64,000 nucleotides of DNA from Rhizobium sp. ICMP 5592 (lineage in GTDB: Bacteria > Pseudomonadota > Alphaproteobacteria > Rhizobiales > Rhizobiaceae): contig NZ_QSNT01000003.1 of NCBI RefSeq assembly GCF_009498525.1, positions 389,977-453,976 of the forward strand, written 5' to 3'. Under the pieces are notes generated by a model. It had not been told where the DNA came from and did not search any database. It was given only the letters and a program-made list of their open reading frames with translations. Position numbers and translations under genes: made by a program. The stretch's first letter is position 1; every line of letters starts with the position of its first letter. Below, piece after piece: positions 58,081-64,000 of the stretch.

Positions 58081-58509
58081 ATGTACCCCGACAACGCCAC
58101 CAAGATCAGCAGTCCCAGCGGGCGAACCGCGTTCTTGGGAGACCGCTTGTCCCTCCGTGCCATCGACCCGTCTTTGATGGACGACCACACACCTTTGTTT
58201 GAAAACGACGAGTGGCTGGTTGACGATTTCGGCATCCAAGCGAAGATGGCGGCCGGCAGCTTCAAGATACCCGCCCGCCGCTTGGGCGAAGTGACGACAT
58301 CGCCGGAGGGCACGTTTCTGTTCTGGCCGGCGCATCTGGCGCTGGAGCCCTGGATCAACTTCGATCTGTTTGTGGAAGCCTACAAGCAAGCCTTGTCGAT
58401 CCATGTGGGACATTACGGATCGCGACTCCCGGACCCGCTGCTCGACGGCAGCATCGACATGGCGGCAGCGATATTCGCCGATAGAATGGTCGCGACAACC
58501 AAAGGCTGA
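58081..58509 (+). CDS. Hypothetical protein
   Basis: A 142-residue soluble protein with no domain I recognise. The middle part (WLVDDFGIQAKMAAGSF, then FLFWPAHLALEPWINFD) is rich in aromatic residues. ATG 58081 follows AAAGGA. It lies 69 bases after the preceding small gene and 13 bases before a BON-like gene, with which it may be cotranscribed. Confidence 0.65.
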   Translation: MYPDNATKISSPSGRTAFLGDRLSLRAIDPSLMDDHTPLFENDEWLVDDFGIQAKMAAGSFKIPARRLGEVTTSPEGTFLFWPAHLALEPWINFDLFVEAYKQALSIHVGHYGSRLPDPLLDGSIDMAAAIFADRMVATTKG

Positions 58510-58522
58510 GGAAATCAACGGC

Positions 58523-58774
58523 ATGACTGCCTTATCCCCTCCCAGAGCAAAGCGTCCCATCGCACCTGAAACGACCGATCTCGAATTGGTGGTGGAGGAT
58601 GCGCTGGCCGTCGCCGAGGACATCGATTGTGCGGATGTCTTCGTGACCACCGATGGTTCCAAGATCGTCCTCAGCGGCTGGCTTGCCACCAAAGAAGAGA
58701 TCGTTCGCGCCGGCAAGATCGCGGCTGCGATCTGCGGCATTGCACGCGTCGACAATCAGATCGTCAGAGGCTAG
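58523..58774 (+). CDS. Small BON-domain-like protein
   Basis: An 83-residue protein whose main part looks like one BON domain (DLELVVEDALAVAED, IVLSGWLATKEE, GIARVDNQIV). BON proteins normally bind membranes or polymers in the periplasm, but this one has no signal peptide. ATG 58523 follows GAGGAA. Third of three small genes after the cold-shock gene. Confidence 0.7.
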   Translation: MTALSPPRAKRPIAPETTDLELVVEDALAVAEDIDCADVFVTTDGSKIVLSGWLATKEEIVRAGKIAAAICGIARVDNQIVRG

Positions 58775-58822
58775 GCTCCGTGCACCGCCGCCCTGTCGGG
58801 TGGCCTCAGCGAGACCAGTTCC

Positions 58823-59473
58823 GTGACAATCGCCTGCCTGCACACAGCCGAAAGCAATATCCCGATCTATGAGGACGCCGCCAGGGAGCTTGGCCTTCCG
58901 GTTAGTGCCCTCCATCATCATGTCCGCGCCGACCTGCTCCTGACCGCTGAACGGCTGGGAGGATTGACGGCTGATATTACGGCGGAAACGGCTGATGTCC
59001 TGCTGCGCCTTGCGCAGGAGGCCGATGCCGTCGTGCTCAACTGCTCCACCCTTGGCCCGGCGGCATTGCTGGCGGCCGGGAAGTCGCCGGTTCCCGTTAT
59101 CAGAGCCGACGGCATCCTGGCGGAAAGAGCGGTGAAGGCGGGCGGCAAGGTCATTGTCCTTTGCACCGTCGAAACGACCATCGGCCCAACCACCCGCCTA
59201 TTCGAGGATGCCGCGAAGGCAACCGGCGCCGATATCGATGTCCGGTTGATCGAGGGCGCCTGGGCTCAGTTCCGAGCCGGCGAACAGGAGGCCTATCTGA
59301 CGTCGATCGCCAAGGCGGCCGATGCAGCGCAGCGCGAAGGGGCAAAGACAGTCGCCTTCGCACAGGCGTCGATGACTGGAGCGCTACGGCTGCTGAGCGA
59401 AGGAGATGCCCGGCCGATGACCGGGCCGCTCGTCGCGCTGGAAGCAGCTATGGCGGCAATTGCTACAAGCTGA
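58823..59473 (+). CDS. Asp/Glu racemase superfamily protein with only one active-site cysteine
   Basis: A 216-residue protein of the Asp/Glu/hydantoin racemase superfamily. The first catalytic position, Cys74 in VVLNCSTLGP, is kept. At the second, where the family has a Cys-Thr pair, the sequence reads AFAQASM, so the second cysteine is missing. It may be a one-base enzyme such as a decarboxylase or isomerase, not a racemase. GTG 58823 is the start. The AraC-type gene follows 106 bases later. Confidence 0.82.
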   Translation: MTIACLHTAESNIPIYEDAARELGLPVSALHHHVRADLLLTAERLGGLTADITAETADVLLRLAQEADAVVLNCSTLGPAALLAAGKSPVPVIRADGILAERAVKAGGKVIVLCTVETTIGPTTRLFEDAAKATGADIDVRLIEGAWAQFRAGEQEAYLTSIAKAADAAQREGAKTVAFAQASMTGALRLLSEGDARPMTGPLVALEAAMAAIATS

Positions 59474-59579
59474 ACCAAACTGGAACCGAGGGAACCGACA
59501 AGGCGCTTTGCGGGCTTGGCATCGTCGGCGACGTGGCCCAAACTATCCTGATAGTCGACATCAACAGGACGCCATCGCC

Positions 59580-60392
59580 ATGCCCGAGGCTCATCAGATA
59601 TTGGAGAAGCTGCGCCGCCTGGCGGGGAAAGACAATCGGCCGCTCGTCATGCCGGCTGACGGCAAAAGCTATTCCACGCTCTTCACCTTCGTCACCCGGC
59701 AACGCGAGCGGATCGCCGGCGTGACCTTTTCCCATCTGGCGCTCGTCGTTCTCGTCGAGGGCTCCAAGGATGTGCTCAGCATGGGACGGCAAAGGCGCTT
59801 TCCGGCCGGCAGCGTGCTGGTTCTGCCCGCCGGCTGGCGTGGAGATATCGTCAACGATCCCGATGCGCGGAGCGGCGTCTATCGTGCCATCTGCATCACC
59901 TTTCCCGACGAACTCGTCCACCGCGCCGTCAGAGCCTTTCCGCCGGGGCGCGTGGCCTCGCAGATCGACCTGCCGCTCGATCCGGTGCTGGCTGCCGCTA
60001 TTCATCATGCCGGAGAAGGTATTGCCGCCGGAGATTTGCCGGCGGCCCTGATCGAGCATCGCCTGATGGAGGTGCTGATGGTGCTTGGTACGCGCGGCGC
60101 CCTGCCCGCACTACCCGAGACGACGGCGGAGGCCGTGCGCGCGCTGGTGCGCTGGCAGCCGGACCGGGCCTGGACCGCCGACCTCATCGCCGTCGAACTC
60201 GGCACCAGCAATGCGACGCTGCGCCGGCGTCTGTCCCGGGAAGGCTCGTCGCTGCGCGATGTGCTGGCAAGCGAACGCGTGGCGCTGGCAACCACATTGC
60301 TGACCGAGGACGGGCTGTCGCTGCGCGAGGCGGCGCTTGCCACCGGCTATCGCTCCCCTCGCCGCTTCGCCGAGCGACTGCGAGACACTTGA
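59580..60392 (+). CDS. AraC-family transcriptional regulator
   Basis: A 270-residue regulator. The N-terminal domain (about 1-175) resembles a cupin-like sensor (FTFVTRQRERIAGVTF, RFPAGSVLVLPAGW), and the C-terminal HTH pair is WTADLIAVELGTSNATLRRRL and LSLREAALATGYRSPRRFAERL. ATG 59580 follows AGGA. It may control the neighbouring racemase-like gene or the downstream PEBP/MFS pair. Confidence 0.88.
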   Translation: MPEAHQILEKLRRLAGKDNRPLVMPADGKSYSTLFTFVTRQRERIAGVTFSHLALVVLVEGSKDVLSMGRQRRFPAGSVLVLPAGWRGDIVNDPDARSGVYRAICITFPDELVHRAVRAFPPGRVASQIDLPLDPVLAAAIHHAGEGIAAGDLPAALIEHRLMEVLMVLGTRGALPALPETTAEAVRALVRWQPDRAWTADLIAVELGTSNATLRRRLSREGSSLRDVLASERVALATTLLTEDGLSLREAALATGYRSPRRFAERLRDT

Positions 60393-60501
60393 GCGTTTGC
60401 GGCTGAACTTTGAGCGTTTGCGTACGTCGATGTGCCGGAACGATCTGTTAGACCCTGCCCCATGAAAGCTCGAAAGGGCTGAAACGCGAAAGGGCAAGAC
60501 C

Positions 60502-61194
60502 ATGCGACATATCCCCCATCTCCTCGGCGCAATCGCTATCGCAGCAGCCGTCACCACCGGCTCGCCGGCCTTTGCCACTGATCTCAAGGTCATGTTTGAA
60601 AAAAGCGATGGCCGCATGCTGCTGCCGGAAAACGCCTCCTGCATCACTACCGCGAACGACAAGTCGGCAATCGGACCGAACAAGAGCCCGGCCCTGTCCT
60701 GGTCGAAGGGACCGAAGGGCACGCGCTCCTATGCGCTGACCATGGTCGACCCCGACGTGCCCGGCGATTTCTCGTTGTTCAACAAGGACGGCACGACCAT
60801 CCCCAAAAACTTCAAGCGGATCGAATTCGTCCATTGGGTGCTCGCCGATATCCCGGCCTCCCTCACTAGCCTTCCCGAAGGCGCCGATGGCGATCATTCG
60901 CCGGCGGCCGGGCTGCCGCTCGAGCGCACGGATCATGGCCGGCGTGGACAGAATGGCATGGGCGACGGCTCCTTGAAGAATGGGCCGCAGGGGGGCTATA
61001 AGGGCGCGTGCCCGCCCTGGAACGACGAGCGAGTGCACGGCTACCATGTGACCGTCTACGCGCTCGATGTCGATCGACTGAACCTTCCGGACCTGTTCAC
61101 CCGCGCCGACCTCATCGCCGCCGCGAAAGGTCATATCCTGGCATCAGGCAGCCGGGAACTGTTTTACACGTTGAATGCAAAGGCCAGAAAATGA
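60502..61194 (+). CDS. Exported YbhB/YbcL-type PEBP protein
   Basis: A 230-residue phosphatidylethanolamine-binding protein-like (Raf kinase inhibitor-like) protein with a signal peptide ending AFAT. The PEBP signatures are YALTMVDPDVPG, FVHWVLADIP and GYKGACPPWNDERVHGYHVTVYALD. The bacterial function is unknown. It overlaps the following MFS exporter by four bases (ATGA). Confidence 0.9.
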   Translation: MRHIPHLLGAIAIAAAVTTGSPAFATDLKVMFEKSDGRMLLPENASCITTANDKSAIGPNKSPALSWSKGPKGTRSYALTMVDPDVPGDFSLFNKDGTTIPKNFKRIEFVHWVLADIPASLTSLPEGADGDHSPAAGLPLERTDHGRRGQNGMGDGSLKNGPQGGYKGACPPWNDERVHGYHVTVYALDVDRLNLPDLFTRADLIAAAKGHILASGSRELFYTLNAKARK

Positions 61195-62420
61195 CTGAGA
61201 CGAGATGGGAGGCAGCAGCGCCGGCTGAACCGGAAACCGCCTATTGGATGCGGAATCTGATCATCTGCCTCGTCGGCTCCTTCACCACCATCGTGGCGAT
61301 GACGCTGCTGCTTCCCTTCCTGCCGCTTTATGTCGAGGAACTCGGCGTCACCGATAAGGCGGCGATCGTGCAATGGTCCGGTATCGCCTATGGCGCCACC
61401 TTTTTTGCCGCCGCCTTCGTCGCGCCGCTCTGGGGGCGGCTCGGCGACATCTATGGCCGCAAATTGATGCTGGTGCGCGCCAGCCTCGGCATGACGGTGG
61501 CGATCTCGCTGATGGGGATGGCCGGCAGCGTCTGGCAATTGGTGGCACTGCGCCTGTTCACCGGCCTTGCCGGCGGCTATGCCTCGGGTTCGATGGTGCT
61601 GGTGGCGACCCAGACGCCGAAGCATCGCTCGGCCTGGGCGCTCGGCACGCTGTCCTCCGGCATCATGGCCGGCAATCTCGTTGGACCACTAATCGGCGGC
61701 GCGCTGCCGCCGATCATCGGCATTCGCGGCACCTTTCTGCTGGCCGGTGGCGTGATTTTCTTCACCTTCCTGGCGACGACCTTCCTGATCAAGGAGGAGA
61801 AATCGCCGGCGCGGAAGAAGGCCGCGAAGGCAAGCGGCGGCTGGGCCTCCATCCCCGACAAACGGCCCGCCATCGCCATGCTGTCGATCGGCCTGCTGCT
61901 GATGCTCGCCAACATGTCGATCGAGCCGATCATCACCGTCTATGTCGCGCAATTCGTCGAGGGCGCGCATGTCACGATGGTTTCGGGCGTCGTCATGGCT
62001 GCGGCGGCGCTCGGCAGCATCCTGTCGGCCTCATGGCTCGGCAAGCTTGCCGACCGCATCGGCCACTGGACGGTGATCATGGCGGCTCTGGCCGTCGCGG
62101 CACTGCTGTTGATCCCGCAGGCTTTCGTGACCTCAGCCTGGCAATTAATTGTGCTGCGTTTCCTGATGGGTATCGCGCTTGGGGGACTGCTGCCCTGCAT
62201 CACCGCCGTCATTCGCCATAATGTGCCGGACGCGGCGGCTGGCAGCATCCTCGGGCTTTCGATCTCGTCGCAATATGTCGGTCAGGTGGCAGGCCCGGTC
62301 ATGGGCGGCTTCGTCGGCGGTCATATCGGCATGCGCGCCGTCTTCCTCGGCACCTGCGTGCTGCTGGCAATGGGGGCGATCTATTGCTGGTGGGTCAGCC
62401 CAAGGAAAGAAGCGGAATAA
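61191..62420 (+). CDS. MFS multidrug-type efflux transporter
   Basis: A 409-residue transporter with 12 membrane segments. The motif A region reads PLWGRLGDIYGRKLMLVRAS, and the motif between helices 8 and 9 reads GKLADRIGHWT. The drug:proton antiporter type suggests export of a small molecule. ATG 61191 overlaps the PEBP gene; the longer frame from 61008 lies within that gene. Confidence 0.9.
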   Translation: MTETRWEAAAPAEPETAYWMRNLIICLVGSFTTIVAMTLLLPFLPLYVEELGVTDKAAIVQWSGIAYGATFFAAAFVAPLWGRLGDIYGRKLMLVRASLGMTVAISLMGMAGSVWQLVALRLFTGLAGGYASGSMVLVATQTPKHRSAWALGTLSSGIMAGNLVGPLIGGALPPIIGIRGTFLLAGGVIFFTFLATTFLIKEEKSPARKKAAKASGGWASIPDKRPAIAMLSIGLLLMLANMSIEPIITVYVAQFVEGAHVTMVSGVVMAAAALGSILSASWLGKLADRIGHWTVIMAALAVAALLLIPQAFVTSAWQLIVLRFLMGIALGGLLPCITAVIRHNVPDAAAGSILGLSISSQYVGQVAGPVMGGFVGGHIGMRAVFLGTCVLLAMGAIYCWWVSPRKEAE

Positions 62421-62481
62421 TCTCCGCAGCGAAAATCATTCGCCGTCTGGAGGAGAGCTGGAGCTGGAGAGAGTCTTCGTC

Positions 62482-63369
62482 TCAAAAACGCAATGCATCG
62501 ACGATGACCTTGAATGCGGGAGAATTCTGCCGCCTGTTCGGATAGTATAGATAATAGCCCGGAAACATCGGACACCAGTCGTCGAGGACTTGAATCAATC
62601 GTCCCGAAGCGATGTCGCCCTCCACCAGATTCTCGGGCAGATAGGCGATCCCATAGCCATTGGCGGCAGCATCGATCATGGCGTAGGAGGTGCTGAAGGT
62701 GAGCTGTCCGTCGACACGGACACGAAGCTCCTTCTCTTTCTGTTCGAACTCCCAGCTGTAGAGTCCACCTGACCGGGACTGGCGGTGGTTGATGCAGTTA
62801 TGCGTCACAAGCTCCTGGGGAGACCGAGGAACGGGCCGCGTAGCAAAATATTCGGGAGACGCAACCGCCACGAGACGCCAGTCTGGCCCGATCCGAACAG
62901 CAATCATGTCCTTGTCCACGCTCTCACCCAGTCTAACCCCCGCATCGAACCGGTCTTCGACAATGTTGCGGAAGGCGTTGTCTGTATTGAGCTCAAGCTT
63001 GATATCAGGATAGTCCTTCAGGACGGGACACAGCTTTGGCCACACCAGGCTTTCGAGCGCGTGATCGGACAGGGTGATCCTGATCGTGCCGGACGGCTTG
63101 TCCCGGATTTCCATCAACTCGTCGATTTCAGTCTCGATCTCTTCGATACGTGGCGCGAGCGAGCGAATGAGCCGCTCACCAGCTTCCGTCGGCGAAACGC
63201 TCCGCGTCGTGCGGGTGAGAAGTCGCAGGCCCATGCGCGCTTCAAGCCTTTTGATGGTGTGACTGAGCGTCGACTGCGAGGTGCCGAGCTTCGCAGCGGC
63301 CTTCGTGAAGCTGCGCTCTTCGGCGACGGCCAGGAACCAGAGCATGTTGTTCAAGTCTTCTCTTTTCAC
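62482..63369 (-). CDS. LysR-type transcriptional regulator
   Basis: A protein of about 295 residues with an N-terminal HTH (FLAVAEERSFTKAAAKLGTS, LSHTIKRLE) and a C-terminal sensor domain (GTIRITLSDHALE, DAGVRLGESVDKDMIAVRIG). The DsdC/AphB-like pattern is the group that often controls adjacent exporters or aromatic catabolism genes. GTG 63369 follows GGAG; ATG 63375 and ATG 63411 are other starts. It is divergent from the NepI-like gene, which is its likely target. Confidence 0.9.
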   Translation of the reverse strand: MKREDLNNMLWFLAVAEERSFTKAAAKLGTSQSTLSHTIKRLEARMGLRLLTRTTRSVSPTEAGERLIRSLAPRIEEIETEIDELMEIRDKPSGTIRITLSDHALESLVWPKLCPVLKDYPDIKLELNTDNAFRNIVEDRFDAGVRLGESVDKDMIAVRIGPDWRLVAVASPEYFATRPVPRSPQELVTHNCINHRQSRSGGLYSWEFEQKEKELRVRVDGQLTFSTSYAMIDAAANGYGIAYLPENLVEGDIASGRLIQVLDDWCPMFPGYYLYYPNRRQNSPAFKVIVDALRF

Positions 63370-63461
63370 GCACATCTCCGGGCCATTTATATCACAATCC
63401 AATAAGTCCATCCCAATTGCAATGGCTAATAAGGGAGGTGGAGACGCTCTAAATTAGCCTC

Positions 63462-64000
63462 ATGACACAGAAAACACTCATCCTTGATACCGATAGCATC
63501 GCCGTCTTCATGGCCGAGAACGCGGCCCGGCCAGTACGCGAAGACGTTCCGATGACCGCAGCCTGGGGGGCGGTGTTCTCCATGGCGCTTTGCGTCGCCG
63601 TCCTGATCGCATCCGAGTTCATGCCTGTCAGCCTGCTGTCTCCGATTGCGGCGGACCTCGGCGTGACCGAAGGCCATATGGGCCAAGCAATTTCGATCTC
63701 GGGTATATTCGCGGTTGTCACCAGCCTGGTCGTTTCGTCGGTTACGCAACGGCTGGACCGTCGGCTGGTAGTGACCTCACTGACGCTTCTACTAGTTATG
63801 TCCGGAGCGATCGTTACGTTTGCTCCGAACTACGTGGTGCTGATGATCGGCCGCGCCTTGCTGGGTGTCGCCATCGGTGGCTTCTGGTCGATGTCGACAG
63901 CCATCGTCATGCGCCTCCTACCCGAGGGGGCGGTGCCAAAGGGTCTGGCAATGCTGAATGCGGGCAATGCTATTGCCGCCACGATCTCCGCACCGATCGG
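63462..64000 (+). CDS. MFS efflux protein, NepI-like (purine ribonucleoside export), 3' end outside window
   Basis: 179 codons are visible. The first membrane segment has AVFSMALCVAVLIASEFMPV, followed by SLLSPIAADLGVTEGHMGQ, QRLDRRLV and IGRALLGVAIGGFWSMST; these align by eye with E. coli NepI, which exports inosine and related nucleosides. The reading frame runs off the window at base 64000. The start is ATG 63462, but ATG 63510 is also possible because it begins close to the NepI start. A LysR gene is divergent from it. Confidence 0.85.
   Translation, partial: MTQKTLILDTDSIAVFMAENAARPVREDVPMTAAWGAVFSMALCVAVLIASEFMPVSLLSPIAADLGVTEGHMGQAISISGIFAVVTSLVVSSVTQRLDRRLVVTSLTLLLVMSGAIVTFAPNYVVLMIGRALLGVAIGGFWSMSTAIVMRLLPEGAVPKGLAMLNAGNAIAATISAPI

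Overview
The window is about 64 kb of GC-rich (roughly 60%) alphaproteobacterial chromosome, most likely from Rhizobium or a close relative in the Rhizobiaceae. This rests on family content and gene order. It has cycHJKL next to feuNPQ (a linkage described in Rhizobium leguminosarum and Sinorhizobium), a DivJ-like kinase, a MucR/Ros zinc-finger regulator, a seven-gene Pha2/Mrp antiporter operon, a dmeRF metal-efflux operon and many small Rhizobiales-only proteins. I saw no tRNA, rRNA, insertion sequence, prophage or CRISPR array. Most of the window is ordinary core chromosome; the less expected signals are small and mostly intergenic.

Layout. 1-14 kb, minus strand: glnE (cut by the window edge), an OmpR/EnvZ-type two-component pair, periplasmic protease degP, the cytochrome c maturation operon cycHJKL, a small lipoprotein, then feuQ, feuP and feuN. 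14-14.55 kb: an intergenic stretch with a candidate small RNA and a cluster of GANTC (CcrM) sites. 14.5-26.7 kb: small conserved proteins, a class A penicillin-binding protein, a DUF1214/DUF1254 pair, a DUF2336 protein, a DivJ-like kinase overlapping a peptidoglycan-binding membrane protein, sufE, and mucR facing it across a shared terminator. 27-33 kb: the seven-gene mrp/pha2 operon. 33-45.6 kb: scattered enzymes, including acetyltransferase, TrhA/hemolysin III, catechol dioxygenase-like VOC protein, AI-2E family permease, polysaccharide deacetylase, cbpA-cbpM, oligopeptidase B, SelO, and a ParD-type antitoxin paired with a VOC protein. 45.7-48.1 kb: a class A beta-lactamase and dmeRF with a clear operator. 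48-64 kb: accessory metabolism and regulators, two c-type cytochromes, LysE exporter with a WYL regulator, SDR with an AraC regulator, an ADP-ribose diphosphatase-like phosphoesterase, sodB, a cold-shock protein with three small uncharacterised genes, a racemase-like protein, a PEBP protein with an MFS exporter, and a LysR regulator divergent from a NepI-like efflux protein cut by the window edge.

Links between genes. CycHJKL would mature the two c-type cytochromes at 50.5-51.9 kb. DegP and the adjacent two-component pair look like an envelope-stress unit. FeuN, FeuP and FeuQ form a regulator-kinase-inhibitor unit. Several regulators sit divergently from their probable targets (WYL/LysE, AraC/SDR, LysR/NepI-like), and dmeR leads its own operon.
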